Shown one piece after another: positions 44,210 through 53,710 of a DNA stretch of 64,000 bases. Under the pieces are notes generated by a model that had not been told where the DNA came from, did not search any database, and saw nothing but the letters and a program-made list of their open reading frames with translations. Position 1 is the stretch's first letter. Each line of letters begins with the position of its first letter. The DNA lies in contig NZ_PKUQ01000031.1 in assembly GCF_002866925.1 (NCBI RefSeq), positions 1 through 64,000 on the forward strand, written 5' to 3'. Source of the DNA: Cohaesibacter celericrescens (GTDB taxonomy: Bacteria > Pseudomonadota > Alphaproteobacteria > Rhizobiales > Cohaesibacteraceae). Both the position numbers and the translations under genes were made by a program.

Positions 44210-46633
44210 TCAGGCGCGCAACTCGCCACCGGTTGCCTTGGTGACCATCGTAACAATCTTGTTTGAAATTGCTTCGATGTCTTCGTCCGTCAGCGTCTTG
44301 TCTTTGGGCTGAAGGGTCACTTCAAAAGCAACCGATTTTTTGCCCTCTTCCATCCGTCCACCTTCATATAGGTCGAACAAATTGACCGCAGTGATCAGTT
44401 TTTTGTCGGCACCCGACGCCGCCCGCAGAATGGTAGCGGCGGTCACGTCCGCATTGACCACAAAAGCAAAGTCACGGCGCACTGGTTGCAGATCAGACAG
44501 AATCAGAGCCGAACGCGACTTGGTGGCCTTTTTCTTGGGTGTCGGCACGGCTTCGATGGTAATCTCGAAGGCGCAAACAGGGCCGTCAACCTTCAGATCA
44601 TCAAGAATTTTGGGGTGCAATTCACCGAAGGAGCCGATGACATTTTTTGGACCCAACTGGATTTTCCCAGACCGCCCGGGATGATACCAAGAAGGGCCAC
44701 CGGAGACGATTTGCAGCTTGGAGCTGTCAAGCCCCATAGATTCCAGCACAGCCAGCGCATCGGCACGAATGTCAAAGACATCTGCAACATCGGCTGCATC
44801 GCGCCAGTGACGGCCAGAACCCGCAATCTGCACAGCGCCGCGGCGAATGCCTGTGGCGTGGGTAAATTGCTCGTCGGGTTGATCACCAAGGAAGATCTGA
44901 CCCACTTCAAACAAAGCCAGATCATTCAAACCACGATCAACATTGCGCTGAACCGCTTGCAACAGGCCCGGCAGGAGGCTTGGGCGCATGTCGGACAGTT
45001 CAGCAGAGATCGGGTTGATCAAAGCCAGCTCGGGCTTACCACCACCGAACAGCTCAGCCAGTTTCTTTTCGGTAAAGGACCAAGTAACGGCCTCCACCAT
45101 GCCACGGGCCGCTAGTTGTCGACGCGAGGCGCGGATGCGCTTCTGGCGTTCGGTCAATGGCGGCTGTGTAACAGCAGATAGGCGCGGCAGCGGTGTATTT
45201 GGCACTTGGTCCACACCAATGATGCGAGCCACTTCTTCAACGATGTCTGCCTTGCCATGCACGTCCGGGCGGAAGGTAGGGATGGCCACTTTAACTTCTT
45301 CGCCCGTACCAGAAACCCAGAAGCCAAGGCGTTTCAAAACGGTCTTGATTTCGATGTCAGACACTTCAAGTCCAACCAAGCGCTTCACCTCGGAGAGAGG
45401 GAAGTCGATGATCTTGTCTTCAAGCGGAGCCTCACCGGCGATCACCATATTGGAGGATTCACCACCACACAGATCGAGTACCATTTGAACAGCAGCATTC
45501 TGTCCGGGAAGAACAAACGCCGGATCACAAGTGCGTTCAAAGCGATAGCGCGCATCGGATTGGATGCCCAATGCACGACCGGCCCGCGCCGTCAGGATCG
45601 GATCAAACCACGCGCATTCGATAAAGACGTTGGTGGTGTCTGGCTGTGAGCCGGTTGTCTCACCGCCCATGATACCACCAAAGCCAATGGGACCGCTGTC
45701 ATCTGCAATAACGCAAATGTCAGTACCAACCTTGATTTCATAGTCTTTGCCGTCGAGCGCACGCATTGTTTCACCCGGTTTACCCATGCGAACATGAATG
45801 TTTCCGGTAAGCTTGTCAGCGTCATAAACATGGAGCGGACGGCCACGGTCGTAGGTGATGTAGTTGGTGATATCAACCAACGCATTGATGGGCCTGAGAC
45901 CAATGGCCCGCAGGCGCTTTTGCATCCATTCAGGGCTGGGGCCGTTTGTAACACCTTTGACGTACACACCAGTGAAGATCGGACAAATGGTGCTGTCACC
46001 ATCTTCAAACTTTAAGGTGACATCAACTGAGCTGTCGAATTTTCCAGAGACGGGCTTGGGGGTATTTTCTTTCAGCGTGCCAATACCGGACCCAGCCAGA
46101 TCACGCGCCACGCCATAAACGCCTAGCGCATCACCACGGTTGGGTGTGATGGCAATGTCGATGACAGGATCGTCAAGGCCAAGTAACGGCGCAAACGGCT
46201 CGCCGATCGGAGCATCGGCAGGTAATTCCATGATGCCATCATGCTCGTCGGACAGGCCCATTTCGCGCTCGGAGCACATCATGCCGTTGGATTCAACACC
46301 GCGGATTTTAGTGGGTTTCAAAACCATGCCATTGGTCGGTATGACAGATCCGTTCTGTGCCAACACCACTTTGATGCCCTCACGCGCATTGGGCGCACCA
46401 CAAACGATCTGCAACACTTCTTTGCCGGTGTTGACCTTACAGACACGCAATCGGTCTGCATCCGGATGCTGTACCGCCTCTTCAACATAGGCAACGGTGA
46501 AGTCTTTGAGCAGATTGGCAGGATCGATGACTTCTTCGACTTCAAGGCCGATGACAGTCAGTTTATCTAGAATTTCCTCAAGTGACGCGTCGGTGTCGAG
46601 GTAATCCTTCAGCCAGGACAGTGTGAATTTCAT
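44210..46633 (-). CDS. pheT: Phenylalanine-tRNA ligase beta subunit
   Basis: 807-residue beta subunit of the alpha2-beta2 enzyme that charges tRNA-Phe. Domains in order: an N-terminal EMAP/OB tRNA-binding domain (about 40-150), the B3/B4 editing region ([21 protein letters not shown]), the B5 domain (around 400-480) and a C-terminal ferredoxin-like anticodon-binding domain ([19 protein letters not shown]). It overlaps the pheS stop by four bases (ATGA), so the two subunits are coupled. Confidence 0.97.
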   Translation of the reverse strand: MKFTLSWLKDYLDTDASLEEILDKLTVIGLEVEEVIDPANLLKDFTVAYVEEAVQHPDADRLRVCKVNTGKEVLQIVCGAPNAREGIKVVLAQNGSVIPTNGMVLKPTKIRGVESNGMMCSEREMGLSDEHDGIMELPADAPIGEPFAPLLGLDDPVIDIAITPNRGDALGVYGVARDLAGSGIGTLKENTPKPVSGKFDSSVDVTLKFEDGDSTICPIFTGVYVKGVTNGPSPEWMQKRLRAIGLRPINALVDITNYITYDRGRPLHVYDADKLTGNIHVRMGKPGETMRALDGKDYEIKVGTDICVIADDSGPIGFGGIMGGETTGSQPDTTNVFIECAWFDPILTARAGRALGIQSDARYRFERTCDPAFVLPGQNAAVQMVLDLCGGESSNMVIAGEAPLEDKIIDFPLSEVKRLVGLEVSDIEIKTVLKRLGFWVSGTGEEVKVAIPTFRPDVHGKADIVEEVARIIGVDQVPNTPLPRLSAVTQPPLTERQKRIRASRRQLAARGMVEAVTWSFTEKKLAELFGGGKPELALINPISAELSDMRPSLLPGLLQAVQRNVDRGLNDLALFEVGQIFLGDQPDEQFTHATGIRRGAVQIAGSGRHWRDAADVADVFDIRADALAVLESMGLDSSKLQIVSGGPSWYHPGRSGKIQLGPKNVIGSFGELHPKILDDLKVDGPVCAFEITIEAVPTPKKKATKSRSALILSDLQPVRRDFAFVVNADVTAATILRAASGADKKLITAVNLFDLYEGGRMEEGKKSVAFEVTLQPKDKTLTDEDIEAISNKIVTMVTKATGGELRA

Positions 46634-47712
46634 GAGGAAAGCCCTCCTACCAGTCCGGGAATATCAAGGGGACGGAAACCGTAATGGTCGAGCCAACGCT
46701 TGTCGCCGTTAAAGAAAGCGCGCAAGTCTGGCATGCCATACTTCAGCATGGCAAGACGGTCGATACCCATACCCCATGCAAAACCGGTGTATTTGTCCGG
46801 ATCAAGATTACAATTGCGCAGCACGTTGGGATGCACCATGCCACAGCCGAGGATTTCGAGCCAATCATCGCCCTCGCCGATACGCAATTCATTGCCCACG
46901 CGCTGACAGCCAATGTCCACTTCCATGGACGGCTCGGTGAAGGGGAAGTGCGAGGCACGGAAGCGCATCTTGACATTGTCGACTTCAAAGAAGGCTTTGC
47001 AGAATTCTTCTAACACCCATTTCAGATGGCCCATATGGATGCCTTCTTCGATGACGAGGCCTTCCACCTGATGGAACATCGGTGTGTGGGTCTGGTCGCT
47101 GTCACAGCGATAGGTGCGGCCGGGGCAAATGACGCGGATTGGAGGTTCTTGACTGGTCATAGTGCGAATCTGAACCGGAGACGTATGGGTCCGCAGCACC
47201 ATTTGCGTTCCGTCTTCTTTTTCGGGCAAGAAGAAAGTGTCATGTTCCAGACGCGCGGGATGATCGGGCGGGAAGTTTAGCGCGGTGAAATTGTAAAAAT
47301 CGGTCTCAATGTCTGGCCCTTCGGCCACAGCAAAGCCCATATCAGCAAAAATAGCCGTCAGCTCGTCGGTGACCTGTGCAATTGGGTGCACGCGGCCATC
47401 AAAGGTAGCTCCTATCCGGGTTGGCAAAGTAACATCAACGGTTTCGCTCTTGAGGCGCGCGTCAAGAGCCTGAACTTTCAACACCTCTTTGCGGGCGCCA
47501 ATGGCGTCGCCGATGCGGGCTTTTAGCCCGTTCAGAGCCGGCCCCATTTCCTTGCGTTCTTCCGGGGTCATCTTGCCCAGCGTTTTCATCAGATCCGAAA
47601 TCTTGCCCTTTTTTCCAAGGGCAGAGACCCGGACATCTTCCAGTGCAGTCTCATCGCTGGCCGCTGTGATAGCTGCCGTGATTTCCTGCTCGAGTTCATT
47701 GAGTTCCGACAT
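46630..47712 (-). CDS. pheS: Phenylalanine-tRNA ligase alpha subunit
   Basis: 360-residue catalytic subunit. It has an N-terminal coiled coil ([18 protein letters not shown]), then class II synthetase motif 2 around [19 protein letters not shown] and motif 3 in [20 protein letters not shown]. The ATG at 47712 gives the family's N-terminus; another ATG two codons upstream is equally possible, and a longer frame from 47808 is not homologous. It is followed by pheT with ATGA overlap. rplT upstream has its own terminator, so pheST probably has a separate promoter. Confidence 0.96.
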   Translation of the reverse strand: MSELNELEQEITAAITAASDETALEDVRVSALGKKGKISDLMKTLGKMTPEERKEMGPALNGLKARIGDAIGARKEVLKVQALDARLKSETVDVTLPTRIGATFDGRVHPIAQVTDELTAIFADMGFAVAEGPDIETDFYNFTALNFPPDHPARLEHDTFFLPEKEDGTQMVLRTHTSPVQIRTMTSQEPPIRVICPGRTYRCDSDQTHTPMFHQVEGLVIEEGIHMGHLKWVLEEFCKAFFEVDNVKMRFRASHFPFTEPSMEVDIGCQRVGNELRIGEGDDWLEILGCGMVHPNVLRNCNLDPDKYTGFAWGMGIDRLAMLKYGMPDLRAFFNGDKRWLDHYGFRPLDIPGLVGGLSS

Positions 47713-47736
47713 AGACATTCCGTGTGGACAGGTTCG

Positions 47737-47757
47737 GTCGAGCGGTGCTTGCTCGAC
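47737..47757 (-). promoter_or_regulatory. Hairpin in the pheS leader
   Basis: GTCGAGC and GCTCGAC form a 7-bp stem with a 7-base loop about 25 bases before the pheS start. No phenylalanine-rich leader peptide was found, so a classical phe attenuator is not supported. Confidence 0.35.
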
Positions 47758-47850
47758 AAGACATTCAGTTGTAGCGGTTTTATCAGATTGACCAACACAA
47801 TCCAGCAAGTTTCTTGTAAAAACCGTCTTCTATGACCAATCAACCAAAAG

Positions 47851-47882
47851 AAAACCCGCACCGATTGCTCGACGCGGGTTTT
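47851..47882 (-). terminator. Terminator after rplT
   Basis: AAAACCCGC (47851-47859) pairs with GCGGGTTTT (47874-47882). On the minus strand the stem is followed by a T-rich stretch, 27 bases past the rplT stop. It separates rpmI-rplT from pheST. Confidence 0.85.
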
Positions 47883-47908
47883 CAAACTTGAAAATTAGTC
47901 TTGCCGAG

Positions 47909-48268
47909 TTAGGCAGCAGCGGCAGATTTGGCCTTTTCAACCAAGCTTACAAAAGCTTCTGGCTGATGAATTGCCATATCAGAAAGAACCTTACGGTCAA
48001 TTTCGATGCCGGATTTGGTCAGACCATCAATGAAACGACCATAAGTCATGCCCTGTTCGCGAACAGCAGCATTGATACGCTGAATCCACAAAGAACGGAA
48101 ATTGCGTTTTTTGGTTTTACGGTCGCGATATGCGTACTGACCCGCTTTTTCAACCGCCTGTTTGGCGACGCGGATCGTGCTCTTACGGCGGCCATAATAG
48201 CCTTTGGCTGCCTTGAGTACTTTTTTATGACGGGCGTGGGCGGTTACACCGCGTTTTACACGTGACAT
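47909..48268 (-). CDS. rplT: 50S ribosomal protein L20
   Basis: 119-residue ribosomal protein of standard length and sequence ([21 protein letters not shown] split across the basic N-terminal extension; [19 protein letters not shown] near the end). It binds 23S rRNA early in 50S assembly and commonly represses its own operon. It follows rpmI by 37 bases and ends at a strong terminator. Confidence 0.98.
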   Translation of the reverse strand: MSRVKRGVTAHARHKKVLKAAKGYYGRRKSTIRVAKQAVEKAGQYAYRDRKTKKRNFRSLWIQRINAAVREQGMTYGRFIDGLTKSGIEIDRKVLSDMAIHQPEAFVSLVEKAKSAAAA

Positions 48269-48305
48269 TTGTAAATCTCCTAAAGAATGCGCTCAGCTCG
48301 ACTGC

Positions 48306-48503
48306 TTATTTGTAAGGCAGGAACTGTTTGATGGTACGGGCATCCTGGGCAGACAAAGTGGTGGTGCCACGGGCATTGCGGATGAATTTGGTGGTGCGTT
48401 TGATCATACCATGCTGTTTACCAGCCTGGCCTGATACAACTTTACCAGTACCGGTCACTTTGAAACGCTTCTTGGCGCCGGACTTCGTCTTCAGCTTGGG
48501 CAT
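48306..48503 (-). CDS. rpmI: 50S ribosomal protein L35
   Basis: 65-residue ribosomal protein ([19 protein letters not shown]; ending IKQFLPYK). AGGAG precedes the ATG. A promoter is visible about 160 bases upstream, downstream of the infC terminator, so rpmI-rplT can be transcribed on its own. Confidence 0.98.
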   Translation of the reverse strand: MPKLKTKSGAKKRFKVTGTGKVVSGQAGKQHGMIKRTTKFIRNARGTTTLSAQDARTIKQFLPYK

Positions 48504-48661
48504 TTTGCTCTCCTAAAATCCTTGCGGATTGGTTGTTTTTGATGTCGCTCGAAGCCGGATTATCAACCACCTGAACAGGTGTGCTAAAAACCGTCTCGGA
48601 TTGAGCATTCTGACTCACCACGGCAGCCCTTACACTTGGCCGGAAGAGTCGAGATTGGCGG

Positions 48662-48690
48662 GTTATAGCCATGGGGGCGTCAGGAAGCAA
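48662..48690 (-). promoter_or_regulatory. Promoter for rpmI-rplT
   Basis: On the minus strand TTGCTT, exactly 17 bases, then TATAAC. Transcription would start near 48655, leaving a leader of about 150 bases before rpmI, long enough for L20 autoregulation. This accounts for the 354-base gap between infC and rpmI. Confidence 0.6.
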
Positions 48691-48791
48691 GGGGAAAGGC
48701 GTAGAATGTCTAACAAAGCTGCAATTGCCACCAATTCATCCCGTTCTCGCACACTATTGAACCACAAAGAAGCAATAAGGCACCCCTGAAT

Positions 48792-48820
48792 CGAAAAACC
48801 CGAGCCAAAGCCCGGGTTTT
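48792..48820 (-). terminator. Terminator after infC
   Basis: On the minus strand AACCCGGGC, loop TTTG, then GCTCGGGTT (one G-U pair) followed by TTTTT, about 40 bases past the infC stop. Confidence 0.88.
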
Positions 48821-48857
48821 CAAAATAGTCAGCGCTGCGGAAGCGATACAATCTAGC

Positions 48858-49394
48858 TCATTTTGGAGCCAAGATCATGATCATCTGACGGCCTTCCAGC
48901 TTCGGCTCAAGCTCGACCTTTGTACGTGGGGTCAATTCCGCTTTAACCTTTCTGAGCAATTCCATGCCCAGATTTTGGTGGGCCATCTCACGTCCACGGA
49001 AGCGCAAGGTAAACTTGACCTTGTCACCGTCGTCGAGAAAACGATTGGCACCGCGCATCTTAACTTCATAATCATGGGTATCAATGTTAGGACGCATCTT
49101 CACTTCCTTAACATCAATCACCTTCTGCTTTTTGCGCGCTTCGGCGGCCTTTTTCTGAGCCTGGTACTTGTACCGCCCATAATCCATGATTTTGCAAACT
49201 GGTGGTTTTGCATTTGGTGAAATTTCCACCAGATCCAGACCTAACTCAGCGGCCATTTCCAGTGCTTGACTGGTTGGCACATCGCCATGATTGTGACCTT
49301 CGCTGTCGATGAGCTGAACGTCGTCTGAACGGATTAGGTTGTTAATGCGCGGTCCCGTCTCCCGGGTTGGCTGCGCTCGATACGGTCGGCGAAT
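48858..49394 (-). CDS. infC: Translation initiation factor IF-3, ATT start codon
   Basis: 178-residue initiation factor binding the 30S subunit and proofreading start codons. The N-domain begins [20 protein letters not shown], followed by the linker ([18 protein letters not shown]) and the C-domain ([33 protein letters not shown]). The start is ATT at 49394: AGGAGA lies eight bases upstream, a TAG is in frame five codons upstream, and there is no ATG, GTG or TTG until a GTG 38 codons later, which would remove most of the N-domain. An ATT/AUU start is the known basis of IF-3 autoregulation in other bacteria. Confidence 0.95.
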   Translation of the reverse strand: MRRPYRAQPTRETGPRINNLIRSDDVQLIDSEGHNHGDVPTSQALEMAAELGLDLVEISPNAKPPVCKIMDYGRYKYQAQKKAAEARKKQKVIDVKEVKMRPNIDTHDYEVKMRGANRFLDDGDKVKFTLRFRGREMAHQNLGMELLRKVKAELTPRTKVELEPKLEGRQMIMILAPK

Positions 49395-49798
49395 GGTCGT
49401 AGTCTCCTATAAAATTGCAATTGTCTCGTCTGCTACATATGCCGCAGCTTGCGCTTTCTTTCAAGCCCTGCATATGGCTCATTAGCGATATAACCTTGAG
49501 AAAAGCTTATACTTTCACAATCCTGCGACATTTTGGTACATTCCACGGCATTTTACTGTCATGGATCCGGGCTCCCATGGGACCACCTATACCCTAGACG
49601 CATAGCTTGGGATGATAAATATCAACGATGTATCAAGTCGATCTGCTAAAGAGCGGTCAAATTACAACGCGCAATACAGCGCATCGGTCTGTTTGCCATG
49701 GGTAGATAGGCTATCTTAACGCAAGATATTTCACCAATGAGCCTTGGTTGCGAGATTTGGTTTAACTTTAAAAAAAGCGCACGCGCTGGAAAGTTTTC
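49395..49798. promoter_or_regulatory. Divergent region infC / formate-nitrite channel with FNR-like box
   Basis: About 400 gene-free bases. ATGAT-AAAT-ATCAA at 49612-49625 matches the FNR/FixK consensus in nine of ten half-site bases and lies about 175 bases before the channel gene, fitting low-oxygen control. The infC promoter must also lie here but I could not place it firmly. Confidence 0.45.
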
Positions 49799-50653
49799 AT
49801 GTCCCAAGTTGAATTTGATGCCCTGTTACCGCCAGAAATGGCCCAAAAAGCCGAGGATGTCGGCGTCGGAAAAGCCACAAAGCATCCACGCGTTACCCTC
49901 ATGCTTGCCATTATGGCCGGTGCATTTATCGGCATTGCTTTTGTTTTTTATGCCGTTGTCACCACCGGCAACACCAATATGGGCTGGGGTGCCAATAAAA
50001 TGCTGGGCGGCCTAGCCTTCAGCCTTGGCTTGATGCTGGTTGTGGTCAATGGCGGCGAGTTGTTCACAAGCACTGTGCTCACTGTTGTCGCCAAGGCCAG
50101 CAAAAAAATCAGCTGGGGACAATTGGCTCGCAACTGGCTACTTGTTTATTTTGGTAACTTCATTGGAGCGCTTTTATTGGTCGGCATCATGCTGCTTGCC
50201 AAACACTATGACCAAGCCAATGGCTCACTGGGCATCAGTTATATGTCAATTGCGCAACACAAATTGCACCATACGTTTCTTCAGGCCGTGGCATTGGGCA
50301 CCATGTGCAACGTCATGGTTTGTCTCGGCGTCTGGATGACGTTCAGCGCGCGAACCCTGACGGACAAATTGCTCGCTGTGGTGCTGCCTGTGGCAATGTT
50401 TGTCGCTGCGGGGTTTGAACACTGTGTTGCCAACATGTTTATGATACCGATGGGCATTCTGACCAAAGCATCCGTTGGACCAGAATTCTGGCAAGCCACT
50501 GGCCGGACTGCTGCCGAGTTTGCCGATCTGACATGGACGCATTTTTTCATCAATAACCTGCTGCCTGTAACCATTGGCAACATCATCGGCGGTGGTTTTC
50601 TGGTCGGTCTTTGCTACTGGTTCATTTATCTTCGGCCAAGCAAGAACCGATAA
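49799..50653 (+). CDS. Formate/nitrite transporter family channel
   Basis: 284-residue FNT channel with six hydrophobic segments forming a pentameric pore for formate, nitrite or hydrosulfide. Family features: an N-terminal amphipathic helix (FDALLPPEMAQKAEDVGVGKA), GGLAFSLGLMLVVVNGGELFTS, and the selectivity region in LGTMCNVMVCLGVWMTF and FEHCVANMFMIPMGI. It stands alone downstream of an FNR-like box. The anion carried cannot be assigned from sequence. The 3' end overlaps a convergent glycosyltransferase gene by 32 bases. Confidence 0.92.
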   Translation: MSQVEFDALLPPEMAQKAEDVGVGKATKHPRVTLMLAIMAGAFIGIAFVFYAVVTTGNTNMGWGANKMLGGLAFSLGLMLVVVNGGELFTSTVLTVVAKASKKISWGQLARNWLLVYFGNFIGALLLVGIMLLAKHYDQANGSLGISYMSIAQHKLHHTFLQAVALGTMCNVMVCLGVWMTFSARTLTDKLLAVVLPVAMFVAAGFEHCVANMFMIPMGILTKASVGPEFWQATGRTAAEFADLTWTHFFINNLLPVTIGNIIGGGFLVGLCYWFIYLRPSKNR

Positions 50654-51803
50654 GTCCGTCATAAATGGCAAGCGTGTCGTGGCCCATTGAGTCCAAGGAA
50701 AAGTGGGCTTCGACATGTTGGCGCGCCAGAGGTGCGCTGTTGGCGATTATGCCTTTGTCCTGAGCGAGCGCGGACGCAATGGCTTTTTGCCAACCGTCCG
50801 AATCATCATGGCGGATAACTTTAGCAATCCAGCCTTCAGCTGAGACACCGCTTGGGGGTGCAGCCACTTCCGGTTGGGCACCAAGATCGCCGACGAGCGT
50901 GATTTTCCCCATCGCGAGGGCTTCGGCTGCGCTGCGACCAAAGGTTTCAGCATCCTGAGACGGCACAATTACCAAATCAGACACCGTGTAGGCCGCAGCC
51001 ATATCGCTGCAATGGCCAACACGTTTGACGCAATCATGCAAATCATACTGGGCGATCAATGCATCCAGTTCGGCCATGTAAGACTCACGGCCCTGATCAT
51101 CGCCAATCAAGACCAACTGAAACGCCATGCCCTGCTGTTTCAGCGCTCCGACCACTGGCAGAATAAAGCTTTGCCCCTTCCATCGGGTCAGGCGCGAAGG
51201 CAAAATGATCACAGGACGATCATCGACGCCCCATTGGCTGCGAAGCTGATTGACTCTGTCCGCAGACACCACGGCAGGATCAAATGCGCTCATATCGACA
51301 CCACGGTGAATGGTCACGATGCGCTTTTTTGCCTCGGGGCGACGGCTCGCTATCAAATCGGCGGTATAATGCGAATTGGCGATCACGACATCGCCCTTGG
51401 CCATGACCGAATTATAAAAGGCCTTGATGCGGCCCTTTTGGCTGTAGGCGCCGTGATAGGTGGTGACAAACGGTACGCCGGTGCGCCTTGCGGCAATCAA
51501 CGCACTCCAAGCGGGGGCACGCGAGCGGGCATGGACCAGATCAACTTTGTGTTCATGAATCATGGCCTCTAGAGCTTTGGCATTGGAATGCAGAATTACA
51601 TAAGGGTTCTTGCTGCGCCCCGTCAACGGCAACAACTCTCCACCAAGCGCATGCAATTGAGGCACCAAGCGCCCGGCTTCTCCGGCAACCAACGCACGTC
51701 CGCCAGCCTGGATGATGGCTGCTGCGATATCCACCGTTCCGCGCTCGACACCGCCTGAATCGAGCCAAGGGACAACTTGAAGGATGGTTGGGGCTTTTGT
51801 CAT
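50622..51803 (-). CDS. Glycosyltransferase family 4 protein
   Basis: 393-residue GT-B glycosyltransferase. The N-terminal acceptor domain starts ILQVVPWLDSGGVERGTVDI. The C-terminal nucleotide-sugar domain has LPSRLTRWKGQSFILPVV and the EX7E-like element in SQDAETFGRSAAEALAMGK. It probably adds a sugar to lipopolysaccharide core or an exopolysaccharide at the cytoplasmic face of the membrane. The ATG at 51803 is chosen; a GTG four codons earlier is possible. It overlaps the FNT gene end and is divergent from an alpha/beta hydrolase gene. Confidence 0.88.
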   Translation of the reverse strand: MTKAPTILQVVPWLDSGGVERGTVDIAAAIIQAGGRALVAGEAGRLVPQLHALGGELLPLTGRSKNPYVILHSNAKALEAMIHEHKVDLVHARSRAPAWSALIAARRTGVPFVTTYHGAYSQKGRIKAFYNSVMAKGDVVIANSHYTADLIASRRPEAKKRIVTIHRGVDMSAFDPAVVSADRVNQLRSQWGVDDRPVIILPSRLTRWKGQSFILPVVGALKQQGMAFQLVLIGDDQGRESYMAELDALIAQYDLHDCVKRVGHCSDMAAAYTVSDLVIVPSQDAETFGRSAAEALAMGKITLVGDLGAQPEVAAPPSGVSAEGWIAKVIRHDDSDGWQKAIASALAQDKGIIANSAPLARQHVEAHFSLDSMGHDTLAIYDGLIGSCLAEDK

Positions 51804-51889
51804 GTGATTCGCCACGCTACAAAGAGATTATGCCTGATTGCGCCACCCAAAGGGTCACCAAGCCTTTAAGACTGTTCGGAGACATAACA

Positions 51890-52693
51890 ATGACCGCCAC
51901 CCAAAAGCAAATCTTGTGTGTTGGAAATCAACCAAATGAACGTGAAGAGGCTCGCGCAATAGCCTTTCATCATCGCCCGTCAACACGCCCGGACGGAGTC
52001 AGTCTGTTGTGGATGGGAGGTTATAAGTCGGATATGGAAGGCTCCAAGGTTCTGGTGCTGGATGACTGGGCTGCCCACACCGGTCACGGCTGCACCCGGT
52101 TTGACTATTCCGGCCACGGTATTTCTGGCGGCGCTTTCACCGATGGTACCATTTCAAAATGGCTTGAAGAAAGCCTGGCAATTTTCAATGCCCAGACTTC
52201 GGGCCCTCAAGTGGTGATTGGCTCATCGATGGGCGGCTGGTTGGCGCTGTTGCTGGTGCGGGCGCACATCAAGTCGGTGGGAATTGAAAACAGCCGAATC
52301 AAAGGGCTCGTGCTCATCGCTCCTGCTGTCGATATGACCAAAGACCTTATGTGGGACTTGTTTGATGATGCCGCCAAAAAAGAAATGGCTGAAACTGGCC
52401 TCTTTTTACAACCAAGTGACTATGGCGACCCCTATGAAATCACGAGGGATTTAATCGAAGATGGCAAGCAGCATTTGTTTGGCGATGACTTGATTGAAAC
52501 CGGCTGCCCCGTTCATATCCTGCAAGGGATCAAGGATGATGCCGTACCGTGGCAGTCTTCTGTGGATCTGGTGGCACGGTTGGCACAGGATGATGTAAGC
52601 CTGACTCTGGTCAAAGACGGCGACCATCGCCTCAGCCGCGATGAAGATCTAGCTTTGCTGGTGCGAACGGTTGAAGTGATGGCAGGGGCCTAA
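51890..52693 (+). CDS. Alpha/beta hydrolase
   Basis: 267-residue alpha/beta-hydrolase-fold protein with nucleophile Ser in VIGSSMGGWLALL, acid Asp in LQGIKDDAVP and His in VKDGDHRLSRDED. The segment FDYSGHGISGGAF provides the oxyanion loop. Such proteins are common in alphaproteobacteria as predicted carboxylesterases or thioesterases; the substrate is unknown. CGGAG before the ATG at 51890 sets the start. Its end overlaps the convergent 5'-nucleotidase gene by 45 bases. Confidence 0.88.
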   Translation: MTATQKQILCVGNQPNEREEARAIAFHHRPSTRPDGVSLLWMGGYKSDMEGSKVLVLDDWAAHTGHGCTRFDYSGHGISGGAFTDGTISKWLEESLAIFNAQTSGPQVVIGSSMGGWLALLLVRAHIKSVGIENSRIKGLVLIAPAVDMTKDLMWDLFDDAAKKEMAETGLFLQPSDYGDPYEITRDLIEDGKQHLFGDDLIETGCPVHILQGIKDDAVPWQSSVDLVARLAQDDVSLTLVKDGDHRLSRDEDLALLVRTVEVMAGA

Positions 52694-53611
52694 GTTATTT
52701 GCGAAGCCAAATGGAATGTGAACCAAAGCGACAGCCTCAACTCCTGTTTTCAAATGATCAATTTGATCATCAAAAAACATATGCGGTTTAAGGATCTCGA
52801 GAATTCTTTTCTTGTCCATCCCTCCAAGGAAAAATGTCTCGTGCGGGCTCACCTGCCACTTTTCCAAAGTCGTAATCATTCTCTCGTGCGAAGGAGCATT
52901 TCGGGCAGTAACAATAGCGGTGCGAATGAATTTTTTATATTCTGGGTCCACCAACACTGCTTGGTTCTCGATTTCCTGAAGAGCAAAGATTTTTTTGAAA
53001 AGACCCGCTAAAGGCCCATTCGCGTGAGGTTCGTGGGAGTGCTCGGTTTCGAATTTATGAAATTGTTCCAAGCCTTCTTGTTTGCCGACTTTCTCAGACT
53101 GATCATCTGCAATCACTCCGTCAAAGTCGAATGCAATTCGAAGCTCCAAGTCCTCTTCATTGGCGACATTTGCGGGAAGCACAAGACCTGCAGGAAAGCC
53201 CGCCTTTGTCGCCAAATCAATGTCTGATTTGTTCGCAGATAAAAATAATGATGCATTGAAAGCTGGAATGTACTTATAGGGAGATTGGCCTTCTAGGAAA
53301 GCTGCTCGGGAAATGCTTAGTCCATAGTGCTGTATCGATTTGAACACCCTTCTTCCCGTCACGGGCGAATTCCTTGACAGCAAGACCACTTCGGCTGGCT
53401 TTTTATCCGGAAATTTATCATTCAGCTTGAGGAACTGACGAATAAAAGGGAAAGCGACCCCACTTGGTAGCACCAACTCTGAATGTTTTTCTTGGTATTT
53501 TTTGTAAGCCTCGGGTCCATCGGCACGAAAGACCGCGTCAGATTCAGATAGATCAAACAATGCGCTGGAAGAAATCGCAATCACCAATTTTTCTTCTATC
53601 GGATACGGCAT
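52649..53611 (-). CDS. 5'-nucleotidase of the cytosolic NT5C1 family
   Basis: 320-residue protein of the PF06189 5'-nucleotidase family, which hydrolyses nucleoside 5'-monophosphates. Visible blocks: VIAISSSALFDL near the start, VVLLSRNSPVTGRRVFKSI, SLFLSANKSDIDLA, and the HAD-like LRIAFDFDGVIADDQSEKVG and FFLGGMDKKRILE. It is a single gene, convergent with the alpha/beta hydrolase. The base composition looks somewhat richer in A and T than the neighbours, so recent acquisition is possible. Confidence 0.85.
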   Translation of the reverse strand: MPYPIEEKLVIAISSSALFDLSESDAVFRADGPEAYKKYQEKHSELVLPSGVAFPFIRQFLKLNDKFPDKKPAEVVLLSRNSPVTGRRVFKSIQHYGLSISRAAFLEGQSPYKYIPAFNASLFLSANKSDIDLATKAGFPAGLVLPANVANEEDLELRIAFDFDGVIADDQSEKVGKQEGLEQFHKFETEHSHEPHANGPLAGLFKKIFALQEIENQAVLVDPEYKKFIRTAIVTARNAPSHERMITTLEKWQVSPHETFFLGGMDKKRILEILKPHMFFDDQIDHLKTGVEAVALVHIPFGFANNLGPCHHFNRSHQQS

Positions 53612-53710
53612 TATTGACCCTATTACACACTTCTATGCCTACATCATGCAGCTGAAGTAACGCGCAATTCAACTGCATGATCTTCTTCGCAGGTTCAGAT
53701 GTCAACACGC

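Noticed and set aside
47589..47885. Open frame beginning in the rplT terminator with an FFW stretch, as a phe leader peptide
   Set aside because: Its start lies inside the terminator stem, the aromatic run is short and no attenuator follows; most of it overlaps pheS in another frame.
51788..51889. Extended N-terminus for the alpha/beta hydrolase
   Set aside because: The added residues are non-homologous and overlap the start of the divergent glycosyltransferase; CGGAG supports the ATG at 51890.
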